A stretch of DNA of 64,000 nucleotides from Methanoregula sp. (GTDB lineage: Archaea > Halobacteriota > Methanomicrobia > Methanomicrobiales > Methanospirillaceae), in contig NZ_JAJRCG010000002.1 of NCBI RefSeq assembly GCF_028679125.1, forward strand, positions 186,001 to 250,000. The letters run 5' to 3'. Below the pieces are notes generated by a model. It did no database searches, had not been told where the DNA came from, and saw only the letters and a list, made by a program, of their open reading frames with translations. A program made the translations under genes and the position numbers. Below are positions 46,787-56,600 of this stretch, one piece after another. Each line of letters begins with the position of its first letter. The stretch's first letter is position 1.

Positions 46787-48331
46787 TTAAAAACGGTATG
46801 TCCCTGACGGTATCGTAATCTCAAACCGTGCACCGTTGCCAGGAGTACCCGTCTCTTGAATGGTCATGCCGGATAAGGTGAGAAATTCCCGGACAAAGAA
46901 CAATCCGAATTTACCCTCACCCGCTACGTACCGGTCAAAAATACGGGATTTCTGGTCGAAGGGAATGCCGATACCATCATCCTCACAGAATACTACGATT
47001 CCATCCGGTGTTTCCCGGCAGCCAAAGAAAATGCGGGTGATCTTCCCGCCATGGTTTATGGCATTGTGAATGAGATTGTAAAAAACCCGTTCAATAAGGG
47101 GATCGGTATAGATCTCCAGTCCGTTTAAATCACTTACCAGGGATACATCATGCTTCTGGCTTATGCGGGACAACTGCATCCGGATTACCGGTTCCAGGGG
47201 GATCCAGCAGGACTGATCCACTCCCATCTGCTGGTATTCCTTCGTGTTTTTAATCAGGTCATGGATCGACTTCAGAAGCAAGCGTTCTTTTTCAATAACC
47301 TGCAGCTGGTCTGGTTCATGTACATAGTTTTTAGTCAGTTCGACATATCCCCGGAGTCCGGTCACTTTATTCTGGATATCCTGGTAGGTCACATCATTCA
47401 TAAGGGTGAGTTTGCGGTTCGTGAGCTGGATCTTCTCTTCAGCCCGTTTACGTTCCGTAATGTCCCGTACGATTGCCCACATTCCTGATGGCTGTCCGGT
47501 CTCATCCCGGATCAGGGATACCCGTAACTCTATGGGGAAGACCGTTCCGTCTTTTTTCCGGTGCTCTTTCTCGTACACGGAAGAATAGCCCTGTGGCAGG
47601 ATTTGCGTTTCAATGATGGACTGGTCAGATGCATGCCATTTTTCCGGGGTCAGATCCCTGTAGGTCAACCGGGCCAGTTCCTCATCGGAATATCCGAGCA
47701 TCTCCCTGAATGAATGATTATATTCCTGGATCTGCCCGGCCATATTGACCCGTATGAACGCATCCATCATGCTCTCGTACAGTTTCCGGTACCGGGTCTC
47801 GGACCGGAGCAGATCCTCTTCGGTCTGACGGTGCCCGGTAATTTCAGCCTCCAGCTGCAATACTTTCTTTTCCAGCTTCCGGAACAATACTTCGTTATAT
47901 TCCTGCAGGATCTCACGGTCATTTCCGAAAGGCCGGGCCGGATGTGTTACAGCCCTTTGGCTCACTTCCTCAAGCACCTCGCTAATCTCGTTGATAAAAA
48001 CATCGGGTTTCTGGGGTTTGACCATGAACCGGTCTGCCCCGAGGCTCATGGCGAACCGCTCGTCTTTCGGATCGGTGTAGGTTGCGGTATAAAAGATAAA
48101 GGGGATCTGCTTCAGCTGCTTATCCGCTTTCCACTGCCGGCAGAGTGCAAAACCGTCCATGACCGGCATCAGGATGTCGGTTATGATCAGGTCCGGCGGA
48201 TTTTTTCGTGCCGCATCCAGTGCTTCAACACCATTATGAGCGGAGACCACTTCGAAATGGCGGCCCTTGAGGATCGATTCCAGCAGGTACAGGTTCTGCG
48301 GGTTGTCATCGGCAATGAGGATGCGGGTCAT
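46787..48331 (-). CDS. REC-PAS kinase-like protein lacking the phospho-histidine
   Basis: The start MTRILIADDNPQNLYLLE is chosen because the receiver domain begins there and AGGGA precedes it; the track's earlier residues are decayed kinase sequence. Domains are REC (Asp in LIITDILMPVMDG), coiled coil, one PAS (about 165-290), a dimerisation helix pair and HATPase. In sister proteins the helix reads SITRHDILNQ; here it is DVTYQDIQNK, so histidine is replaced by glutamine. ATPase boxes (NLIHNAINHG, DDGIGIP, GKFGLFFVREFL) remain. It cannot autophosphorylate in the usual way and may act as a regulator or phosphate acceptor through REC. Confidence 0.85.
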   Translation of the reverse strand: MTRILIADDNPQNLYLLESILKGRHFEVVSAHNGVEALDAARKNPPDLIITDILMPVMDGFALCRQWKADKQLKQIPFIFYTATYTDPKDERFAMSLGADRFMVKPQKPDVFINEISEVLEEVSQRAVTHPARPFGNDREILQEYNEVLFRKLEKKVLQLEAEITGHRQTEEDLLRSETRYRKLYESMMDAFIRVNMAGQIQEYNHSFREMLGYSDEELARLTYRDLTPEKWHASDQSIIETQILPQGYSSVYEKEHRKKDGTVFPIELRVSLIRDETGQPSGMWAIVRDITERKRAEEKIQLTNRKLTLMNDVTYQDIQNKVTGLRGYVELTKNYVHEPDQLQVIEKERLLLKSIHDLIKNTKEYQQMGVDQSCWIPLEPVIRMQLSRISQKHDVSLVSDLNGLEIYTDPLIERVFYNLIHNAINHGGKITRIFFGCRETPDGIVVFCEDDGIGIPFDQKSRIFDRYVAGEGKFGLFFVREFLTLSGMTIQETGTPGNGARFEITIPSGTYRF

Positions 48332-48469
48332 GTATAGCCGGTCCCTGAGATCAATCGGTGATCCGTACTTATTCCATGAACATGTTAACGTTTCTGATAG
48401 TATGGCGATCTCACCAGCGATGTTCGATTCACATACCCGGGTCCAGAGTCCGGCACGTCCAAAGGATCG

Positions 48470-48735
48470 ATCGTTATCAGCATCGCCATGAGCGGCCGGC
48501 AGCGTGAACCGTATGGGGGTTTCCTTCCCCGCCCCTCCGATACCGGTCCCGGACCGAGACGATAGGCATCTACCCGCAGGTTTCCGCGTTGCTGCGGATA
48601 CTTGGATGGGGCTCGTCACTGATGAACTTGACTGCGGTCTCGATCAGGTTGATCATGACCTCGCGGATCCGGACACGGTCAACGTTTACTACCGGAAGAT
48701 CCGGTATTTCTCCCGATGGCGGTACTGTCTTCCCT
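48470..48735 (-). pseudogene. Decayed histidine-kinase remnant
   Basis: Two pieces of a HATPase domain lie in different frames. The first (about 48735-48573) reads IPDLPVVNVDRVRIREVMINL and ends at a TAG; it matches APDLPVVNVDHTRMREVLLNL of the intact kinase at 43134. The second (about 48515-48470) reads IRFTLPAAHGDADND and matches the extreme C-terminus FRFTLPVVGVTGTDNNN. The ATP-binding G boxes between them are missing. This is a broken copy of the 43134-type kinase directly upstream of the duplicated receiver at 46787. The rest of 48332-48897 holds no gene. Confidence 0.75.
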
Positions 48736-48897
48736 TATCACGGACGGGGTATATACATTGCCGAAAATAAACAGGAGTTTTTTAAAAAGAATACAACAAA
48801 GTGGTGAAGATCGTTGGCTCATTGCTATAATCTGCATTCCGTACAGAAAATACGGATCGATTGTAACTGACCGGGCTGTATCCGGCACCGTCACAGC

Positions 48898-49449
48898 CTA
48901 CCCGGTATCGATCACCGTATCCACGAACGTGGTCAGCTGGTTCATCAGCATCGGGTCGAGCCCCTTCTCCGTGGCAAGAAATATGCCGGAGATATCCATG
49001 AGCCGGAGCTTGTTCGTCACAAAGTGGATGAACTTTGAGATGTTCGGAGACGAGAGGTAGATGAGCAGGGTACTGATGGAATCAAAGAGGATACAGACCT
49101 TCTCTTCGGACCGCTCCTTTAAGATTTCCGTCACCGCAATGCCCAGGTCCGTAAGATTGGCAGGATTATTGATGAACCTGACAATCCCGGGAATCTCCTT
49201 CGCGGAACCGATCGAATTGCGTGTCACGGCATCGATGAACGAGACTTTTGACAGGTTGACACCCTGCTCGCCGTACAACTTCGTGAGGATACTGTAGGGG
49301 AAGTTGGTGGTGATGACGACCGTATGATACCCGAGATCAGATACCTCCTTGATCAGGTCGATGTTGCGCTGCCGGATATTCCCCGGGGTTGCAAGGATGA
49401 GGAAGATCCGTTTCCGGGCAAGCTCATCAGGGTTGACGATCAATGGCAC
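48898..49449 (-). CDS. KaiC/RAD55-like protein without Walker A
   Basis: GTG 49449 is the start because a near-perfect GGGGTGATC ribosome-binding site lies just before it and spans the stop codon of the PAS-PAS gene; the product has 183 residues. The fold pattern resembles RecA/KaiC-type ATPases used in archaeal signalling (RIFLILATPGNIRQRNIDLI, then VCILFDSISTLLIYLSS as a Walker B-like strand), but the P-loop GxxGxGKT is absent. It is tightly coupled to the PAS-PAS gene and probably functions with it. Similar unnamed proteins occur beside archaeal kinases. ATP hydrolysis is unlikely. Confidence 0.6.
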   Translation of the reverse strand: MPLIVNPDELARKRIFLILATPGNIRQRNIDLIKEVSDLGYHTVVITTNFPYSILTKLYGEQGVNLSKVSFIDAVTRNSIGSAKEIPGIVRFINNPANLTDLGIAVTEILKERSEEKVCILFDSISTLLIYLSSPNISKFIHFVTNKLRLMDISGIFLATEKGLDPMLMNQLTTFVDTVIDTG

Positions 49450-49453
49450 CTGA

Positions 49454-50464
49454 TCACCCCTCGAGGAATTTCCGGTACGCCTCGGGAATCTCACTATTCT
49501 TTTCGAGAATTGCTTTCTGGAACTCCTGGACATTGGTTGCGATCTGTGCGGCATTGCGAACCTGGGCATCGAGAAGCATGGCGATCTCATCCAGGGATAA
49601 CTTCCGGTCGTGGATCAGATGGGTAATATCCAGGAGGTTGTCCCGGATGATCCCCACCGGTTGCTTGATCCGCATCGCCATCTCCGTCATGTAGGCGAGC
49701 AGTGCCTCCTCGGCCTTCTTCTGTTCCGTGATGTCGCGGCCGATGGCGATCGCGAACTGCTGACTGTCCTCCCCGATCTGCCGGGTGTTCCACGATATGA
49801 CGCGGGATTCCCCGGTTTTTGTCCGGATCCGTGTCTCAAAGTTCGCGAAATAACTCTTTGTCGAGATGATCCCGGTAATCTGGCGAGTCAGGGTTCTGCG
49901 GTATTCAGGGTCGGGATACAGATTTTTCCAGATATCGCGGCTGCCGATAACCTCAGCACGGGAATAACCGGTAATCTCCTCTGCGGCTTTGTTCCACACG
50001 GCAATCGTTCCTCCGGATTCCATCACCGTGATCAGGACATTGGCATTCTCAATGACACTGTCGCGGAATGCATCGAGTTCCCGGAGTCTTGTGATGTCCT
50101 GCCCTGCTGTAACGATTATGGGTCCGGACTTATGGGTCGACTCCTTGGTGTTCCAGAGGATGATACGGGAAGCTCCCGAACGGGTCGTGATGATCGTCTC
50201 AAAATTCTCGAAATATTTTTTTCCGGTAAGGATGGTGGCAATCTGCTGCGTCACCGTGTCACGGTACTCTTTTTTGGGATAGAGTTTCTTCCAGATCGTT
50301 GTCTTCCCGATCACCTCTTCTTTGGAATACCCGGTGATATTCTCTGCTGCCTGGTTCCAGACAAGGATCTTCCCGGACTTTTCCATCACCGTGATCATCA
50401 CCAGCGCATTCTCTAGGATGCCTGCCTCGATGCATCCCGGTTCCTCCCTGTTCGTCGTGGTCAT
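49454..50464 (-). CDS. PAS-PAS protein with degenerate kinase dimerisation helix
   Basis: The 336-residue protein has two similar PAS domains (about 15-130 and 135-255; both carry the NANVLITVME-type start and a GKTTIWKKLYP or GSRDIWKNLYP segment). The C-terminal 80 residues are helical. AMRIKQPVGIIRDNLLDI looks like a HisKA helix (SHEIRxPLxxI) whose phospho-acceptor histidine has become methionine; no ATPase domain follows. It ends where the KaiC-like gene's ribosome-binding site begins. It is probably a sensor that signals by binding, not phosphorylation. Confidence 0.75.
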   Translation of the reverse strand: MTTTNREEPGCIEAGILENALVMITVMEKSGKILVWNQAAENITGYSKEEVIGKTTIWKKLYPKKEYRDTVTQQIATILTGKKYFENFETIITTRSGASRIILWNTKESTHKSGPIIVTAGQDITRLRELDAFRDSVIENANVLITVMESGGTIAVWNKAAEEITGYSRAEVIGSRDIWKNLYPDPEYRRTLTRQITGIISTKSYFANFETRIRTKTGESRVISWNTRQIGEDSQQFAIAIGRDITEQKKAEEALLAYMTEMAMRIKQPVGIIRDNLLDITHLIHDRKLSLDEIAMLLDAQVRNAAQIATNVQEFQKAILEKNSEIPEAYRKFLEG

Positions 50465-50520
50465 CGTCTTCCCCTGTCATCCATGGTGGCATCACCGGAT
50501 AGTGGGGATATATCCCGGGA

Positions 50521-50532
50521 GATTATATAATC
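50521..50532 (-). promoter_or_regulatory. Palindromic TATA element before the PAS-PAS/KaiC-like pair
   Basis: GATTATATAATC is a perfect twelve-base palindrome 57-68 bases upstream of the ATG at 50464, suitable as the core promoter of the two-gene unit. Because it is symmetrical, it could also serve the other strand. Confidence 0.4.
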
Positions 50533-50561
50533 ATGTGAGCGGGGGAAACGCGGACTCCTGC

Positions 50562-50591
50562 CGGGAGAGCCGGATCACTCTCCCGTTTTTT
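50562..50591 (+). terminator. Stem-loop followed by T6
   Basis: CGGGAGAG-CCGGATCA-CTCTCCCG is an eight-base-pair stem followed at once by TTTTTT, like a factor-independent terminator on the plus strand. No plus-strand gene ends here; the nearest upstream signal is the TATA palindrome about 30 bases away. It may end a very short transcript or insulate the 327-base gap 50465-50791, which otherwise shows only another TATA-like ATATTATAAAAC near 50658. Confidence 0.45.
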
Positions 50592-50791
50592 ATCGTTCAG
50601 GGATCCTATGCGCATAACCTGAAGGTTACAGGATTGATCTGCCGGTATCAACAGAATATATTATAAAACACGATCGATTTTTATTCACACATGATTCCCG
50701 ATTGTTGTCTGCACATGACCTTTCCGTTCCCTGGCCCGTTTCCTGCTTTGGATAAGTCCGGGCCGGTATCCGATCCGTGGAGGTTTGCAAC

Positions 50792-51166
50792 GTGAGCCAT
50801 GGACCCCTTCCCTACCAGGCAATCGATGAAGCGATAGCCATCGGCCAGTTCCGCGGCAGGGTCCAGGTGAATGGGACATTACACGAACGTTTGTTTGATA
50901 TCACCATTGCCACATCAGTCCCGGTTGCATTAGTAAGCGTAAAGACGGCCCCGCGGATCCTTGCCCCGGTCCGGGAGATTGCCGCGGATTTCCATGAAGA
51001 TATTCTCCGGTTCCGGACCATGATCCGGGACACCGCAGTCTCGTGCGAGCTCTGGCTCCGCTCCCGGCACGGGACATGGCGGTTCTTCCGCATTGTATCT
51101 GACCAGCTCATCGAGCTGGACCGGAACGGAACTCCGCTTGCCGGGAAGAGCGCGTCGGGCTGCTGA
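50792..51166 (+). CDS. Small unknown protein, only plus-strand gene in the kinase cluster
   Basis: GTG 50792 is chosen because GGAGGT lies seven bases upstream; the track GTG at 50777 overlaps that site. The 124-residue product (VSHGPLPYQAIDEAIAIG) is soluble, with strands around GRVQVNGTLHERLFDITIAT and VPVALVSVKTAPRI and a helix HEDILRFRTMIRD. It ends in a strand-rich WRFFRIVSDQLIEL. I do not recognise the family; a small binding or RNase-like fold is possible. Being opposite to all neighbours, it is transcribed independently. Confidence 0.6.
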   Translation: MSHGPLPYQAIDEAIAIGQFRGRVQVNGTLHERLFDITIATSVPVALVSVKTAPRILAPVREIAADFHEDILRFRTMIRDTAVSCELWLRSRHGTWRFFRIVSDQLIELDRNGTPLAGKSASGC

Positions 51167-51674
51167 AGATTGAAGGAAGAGAATATTTTTTTATTTTTCC
51201 GGAGATTTTTTGCCGAATGTTTTCTCCGGGAATTGAAGTATGATCTCCGGAAAAATACCGGATTGATCCGGTCAGCAGTAGTGTGCAGGGAAATTATCAG
51301 TTCTCGGGTCCGGCACGATCCGTATCTCCCGCGGATTCCATGAGTTCATCCCGATCCCACTTCCCCGTCGGAGACTCCCTTTGTTTTGGGGATAAGGAAA
51401 TCCGGGCCCTTTACGGGCTCCGATTGGCATCATTTCCCGTACCAGAGACAGGGTTCCTTAAAAAAGAGGTAGGGTTATGAGCGGATCTGCCCTTTTTTAC
51501 TCCTGAAGAGAGAGACATAGTATGGCAGAGATACAGCGGCCGATCGGCTCTGAAAACGAGGTACAGACCGGACCGGCAGGGTCCGGATCGGGGATTTTTG
51601 AGGAATAGTGGTGGGTAGCAGGGAGATCCTTTGGATCTCATCAGAAGGATCCCCGGTACCGGTGGTTTTACTGT
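51167..51674. other. Gene-free 508-base stretch
   Basis: Track ORFs here overlap one another in several frames and show no family features. The only structure I see is the inverted repeat at 51193-51256 and a short GAGGTAGGGTT-ATG start leading to just nine codons at 51473. Base composition is mixed and no promoter stands out. Confidence 0.5.
51193..51256. repeat. 14-base perfect inverted repeat
   Basis: ATTTTTCCGGAGAT (51193-51206) is the exact reverse complement of ATCTCCGGAAAAAT (51243-51256), with 36 bases between them that include a third partial copy (TTCTCCGGGAA). It begins 27 bases after the gene ending at 51166 and may form a 3'-end stem-loop or a protein-binding site. Confidence 0.55.
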
Positions 51675-53555
51675 TCAGGTCTGTCCTGCATGACGCCACG
51701 CACCAATCGGCACGGTAATTTCGAACCGTGCACCTCTCCCCGGCTCACCGTTCTCGGTGATCGTGATTTCGGTGATCGCAAGGATCTCCCGCGAGAGGAA
51801 GAGACCGAGACCGGTGTGCTTGCCGAAACCTTTCTGGAAGAGTCTCGTCTTGTCCGCGTCAGAGATCCCCACACCATTGTCGCAGAAGGTAAGGACAAGT
51901 CCGTTCTCTGACTCCCGGGAAGAAAAATCCATCCTCGTCACCCGTTCACCATGACGCAGGGAATTTTCCATGAGATTGTAGAAGACTTTCTCGATGAGGG
52001 GATCGGCAAAGAGTTCGACATCAGAAACATTGACGTTGATATCTGTCCCCGGGGGATTCAGCTGCCGGATCGCGGAACTGATTATACCGGATACGATCTG
52101 CCATTTCGGTGCCTGTGCCCCGATATCCTGGTAGTTCCGGGCAAACTCGATCTGCCATTGGATCGCTTTGGCAGCTTGTTCTTCCTTCTCGATGTAGGTC
52201 AGGATTACCGGATCTGTCACACCTTCTTTTGAGAGTTCAAGGTAGGTCTGTAATCCCATGAGCTGGTTGAGGATATCGTGGCGGGTAATACTGTTGAGCA
52301 TGGTGAGTTTCCTGTTCACCTGGAGCAGCGCTTCTTCGGCCGATTTTCGTGCGGTGATATCCCGGATATTGCACTGGATGATCTTCTTATTCTCCACCGT
52401 GTAGATGTTACTGACGAACTCAACGGCAATATTCCGTCCATCAGAGGTTTCGAGCGGCAGATTTTCGTACCGTATATGTTCCTGCCGTTGTAGTTCTTTG
52501 AAGTTGTCCTTGTTGGCAACAATGTCCCTGAAAACACCGATTTCCCATATTTTCTTTCCCAAAAACTGTTCGTGCGAGAACCCGAGCATATCGATTAAAA
52601 ATGGATTTACCTCGACAATCTGCCCGGTGTCGGCATCAAGGATGAGAATTCCATCATGCGTCGTCTCAAAAAGCCGCCGGTACCGGGTTTCGGAGGCTTC
52701 CAATGCATCCCGGATCCGCCTGCGTTCGCTGATGTCCCGCATGACATAAAAGACATAGTTGTGGCCGTCGAGTTCGAGAAGGCCGGCCTGGAAATCCAGA
52801 GGAAACTCTGACCCGTCTTTTCTCATGTGGTTGATCTCACCACCAATCCATTTGCCGCGAAGAATATCCTCAAAGCGGGCTGGTGTGACAGGGAGATCTT
52901 CTGCAACATCAAGATCCGTGATCTTCAGATTCAGCAGTTCTTCCGGAAGATAGCCATGCATTGCAGCGCCGGTATTGTTCACCTCGATAATTCTCCCCCG
53001 GTCCTCCCCTTCGGCTTCAAAGATAAAAATTCCTTCTCCGGATCGTTCGAAGAGAAGACGGTAGCGTGTTTCACTTTTTTGTAAGGCCGCATTCATCTGT
53101 GTGAGATCTTCTGTCCGCTCTATCACCCGCTGCTCAAGGTTCTCGTACTCCCGCAGGAGGTTCCTGTCCCACTCGGATTTATAGAGCGCAATCTCGATCC
53201 TGGTCCGGATCTCCCGCTCATCATAGGGCTTGATGATGTAACCATATGGTTTTGTCAGTTTAGCCCGGTTTACCAGTCCGGGATCTGCATACGCAGTAAC
53301 ATAAATGACCGGAACAGAATGGCGGACGAGGATCTGCTCTGCAGCTTCGATCCCGGAAAGCCTGCCGGCCAGATGGATATCCATCAGGATCAGGTCGGGG
53401 GTCTCCTCATCCGCCATCTCAATTGCCCGTTCACCGGATGATGCAATTCCGGTGACCCGGTACCCGAGCGAGATGAGGGTGGTTTTCAGATTCATTGCTG
53501 AGATTGCCTCATCTTCAACAATCAGGATTGACTTCCTTTTCTGCACACTCATCAT
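51675..53555 (-). CDS. REC-PAS-PAS histidine kinase
   Basis: The 626-residue protein has a receiver (ILIVEDEAISAMNL, Asp in LILMDIHLAG, KPYDE), a coiled coil, PAS (about 160-285), PAS (285-410), a dimerisation helix with intact histidine in SITRHDILNQLMGLQ and HATPase motifs NLMENSLRHG, DNGVGIS and GLGLFLSREIL. The receiver resembles that of the REC-GAF protein at 34173. The second PAS is nearly identical to the PAS of the kinase at 57518. It is a self-contained hybrid kinase; the signal is unknown. Confidence 0.92.
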   Translation of the reverse strand: MMSVQKRKSILIVEDEAISAMNLKTTLISLGYRVTGIASSGERAIEMADEETPDLILMDIHLAGRLSGIEAAEQILVRHSVPVIYVTAYADPGLVNRAKLTKPYGYIIKPYDEREIRTRIEIALYKSEWDRNLLREYENLEQRVIERTEDLTQMNAALQKSETRYRLLFERSGEGIFIFEAEGEDRGRIIEVNNTGAAMHGYLPEELLNLKITDLDVAEDLPVTPARFEDILRGKWIGGEINHMRKDGSEFPLDFQAGLLELDGHNYVFYVMRDISERRRIRDALEASETRYRRLFETTHDGILILDADTGQIVEVNPFLIDMLGFSHEQFLGKKIWEIGVFRDIVANKDNFKELQRQEHIRYENLPLETSDGRNIAVEFVSNIYTVENKKIIQCNIRDITARKSAEEALLQVNRKLTMLNSITRHDILNQLMGLQTYLELSKEGVTDPVILTYIEKEEQAAKAIQWQIEFARNYQDIGAQAPKWQIVSGIISSAIRQLNPPGTDINVNVSDVELFADPLIEKVFYNLMENSLRHGERVTRMDFSSRESENGLVLTFCDNGVGISDADKTRLFQKGFGKHTGLGLFLSREILAITEITITENGEPGRGARFEITVPIGAWRHAGQT

Positions 53556-53610
53556 ACCATTTTCCCCTTTTTTTAATTGAGAAACCGGGTGAGGATCCTG
53601 ATCGTTCCGG

Positions 53611-56600
53611 TCATCTTTCGTTCACTCCGGATTTATCCCGCTCTGCATCCCGCGGAACCCTGATCGTAAATGTCGTCCCGTTTCTGCTGCTCGTATAGTC
53701 CGCTGTACCGCCGACCTGCCCTAAAAGGAGGTTGACGAGAGTGAACCCGATTGTGTCGGATTCAGCCGGTTTGATCCCTTCGTCAAGCCCCTGACCGTTA
53801 TCGCTTACCGTCAGGATAATCCATCCGTTTCCGTCTTCTGTACCCGTGATGGTCACCGTCCCGTCCCGTCTTTCCGGGAACGCATGCCGTAATGCGTTAT
53901 TCACCAGTTCGTTGGTGATGAGGGCAAGTGGTAGGGCAAGGTCGACACCCAGTTCCGGGAGATCCATGTGAATGTCGATCTGGAGGGGGTGTTCCCCCGA
54001 TTCATAGGCAGATTGAAGTGAACTGACAATGGATCTGATCACATTCTGGAAGTTCACCAGGCTCATGTTATCTGAAAGGTAGAGCGTGCCGAACGTGGAT
54101 GCAATTGCATCAAGCCGGGACCGGATAACAAGGATCAGGTCCCTGACCCGTTTGTCGTTTTCACGCCGGGCTTCCATCTTCATCATGCTTACTGCCATCT
54201 GCATGATGTTTCCCACCCGGTGATGGATTTCGCGCAGGAGGATCTCTTTCTCCCGAAGCAGGAGGTGGAGCTGTTCATCAGCCTGTTTTAATGCGGTGAT
54301 GTCGCGGATGGATTCAATTGCGCCTGTAAGATTCCTGTCTGCATCATAGAGCGGGGTGGCCGCAAACCAGAGGTGTGCTCCCCTGCCCTTATTGAGGTGC
54401 GGGATAAAGATCTCGGAGAACCGGGTGTTGCCATCCTTTTTCATGACCGGGTATTTCGCAGCAACTGCCGGGTCATCGTGAAGGACGAGATCAATGGTGA
54501 TCGGACGTCGTTCGTGGTATAACGGGAGAGCATATTCATAATTCCCTTTGCCGATCATCTGTTCTGCAGGAACCCCCGTCATCTCCTCCATTGCGTGGTT
54601 CCATGCAAGGACCACCCCGGTTTTGTCAATGACGAGGGTTGCATCCGGCAGGAAACTGATGATGTCCTTCATTGTGCGCTCGGATACCTTCAGTGCATCC
54701 TCCGCCCGTTTGCGTTCAGAGATGTCGCGGAAAATTCCTTCAACTCCCAGGGGGTTACCCGATGCATCAAAATAATAATGACTGTCTGTGGATACGGATA
54801 CTACAGAGCCATCTTTACGTTTGAGACCTACCTCATAATCTTCCACAAACCCGTTTTTTTCCATCATGTCGAGCAATTGTGTCCGTTCACCGGGGTTTGC
54901 GTAGATTTGTTCCGCAATGTTCAATCCCAGCAATTCATCAGCAGAGATAACACCCAGCAACTTTGCTCCGGAGGGGCTCATCATGATGAGGTTCCCGTCC
55001 CGGTCCGAACGATAGAAGACATCCTGGATATTATCCAGGATGGTGCGGTATTTCACCTCGCTTTCACGAAGATCTTTCTCTGCCTGCTTGCGTTCGGTGA
55101 TATCCATTAAAGAGGCAACCACCTGTTTCGTGCCCGGAATTTTTTCAACGGTCAGGAATATAGTGCGGATCTCTCCGGTTTTTGTAATGAACCCGAACTC
55201 GTAATGCTTCAGAGCGGCGTCCTTATTCATCTGCATCAGGAGATCCTGGGCAAGCATCCGCTCCAGATCCTCCTTGACAATAAATTCCGTCCAGTTCTTT
55301 TTTCCCTCGATCTCCTCTTTTGAATATCCTGACAGTCGCGTAAATTCGGCATTGGCAACGGATATTCTGGTATCTTCCTCGATGAGGTTGATCGCGGTCC
55401 CGGTGTTTTCCAGTATGGTCCGGTACCTGTTCTCCGATGCCCTGACAGCCTCCTCCACCCGTTTACGCTCGGTGATGTCCCGGACATGGGCAAGTACCAG
55501 ACCCTGACCATGGAGGTTGAAGGTGTGTGCACTGATCTCGACATGGATCCTTTCACCATCTTTGGTAACATGAACCCCTTCAAATGTCGCATGCCCTTTT
55601 TCCATCAGGTTCTTCATATTGATGTGTATTTTCTCCCAGGTCTCCGGGGCATCAATTTCCCTTAACAACAACCGGAGGAATTCCTCACGGGTATACTTCA
55701 TCCTGCGGCATGCCGTTTCGTTCACTTCGACAATTTTTTCTGGTAGTCCGTTGGGGGATATTGCTATGAGGAGGATTGAATCATTTGCGTTCTCAAACAC
55801 AACCCGGAATTTCTCTTCGCTCTCTTTGAGTGCCTCCTCTGCCTGCCTTCGTTCGGTGATGTCGGTGTGCAGGCCAACGAGTCCGATGACACGGCCGTCC
55901 TGGTTCCTGATGGTGTAGGCTCTCAGGAAGATGTCCAGGATTGTCTGGTCTTTCCCAAACATCTTCACTTCGCCCTGCCAGATCCCTCCGCCTATGATCG
56001 TGTCGAACACTTCTTTTCCGATCGCTTTGTCTGCGTACACACTATCAGGCGGATTATCCCCTATATCGCCAAACAGGCGATTGAAAGATTCATTCTGATA
56101 ATAATGTCTCCCTTCGGGGGTTGACATGCCGATAGCGTCAGAGGAATGCTCAACCAGGTCCTTGAATAAATGCAGTGATTCCTCCGCCATCTTGCGTCCG
56201 GTGATGTCCTGGATAGCACCGACCAAAAACCGCTGACCGGATGCATCCGTATACAAGGTAGAAGTGGAGATGATGGTGCATTTCTGCCCGTCAGGTTTGG
56301 TAATCGTTACTTCGTCTTCCCGGGTTGTCTGATTTCGGAAGACCCTTCCGGTCATATTCCCGTGGAACGCCGAATCGTCATCAGGGAAAAAATCGCGGGG
56401 GGTCCTTTCCAGAATCTCTTCCCGCGAACGTCCGATAAAAGAGCACATGCTGTCGTTCACAATGTTGAAACGGTTGTCGCGGTCAAGGACATAGACCGGG
56501 TAGGAGAGGGTATTGATGATGGCAAAAAGGTTCCTTTTGGATTCAACTTCGCGTTCGAGTACCTGTATCTTCTTTATGGCCTTCCTTTCGTCAAGGGTAT

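Noticed and set aside
48332-48619. N-terminal 96 residues of the track ORF starting at 48619
   Set aside because: They consist of decayed kinase tail and unrelated sequence; the receiver domain starts at MTRILIADD (48331).
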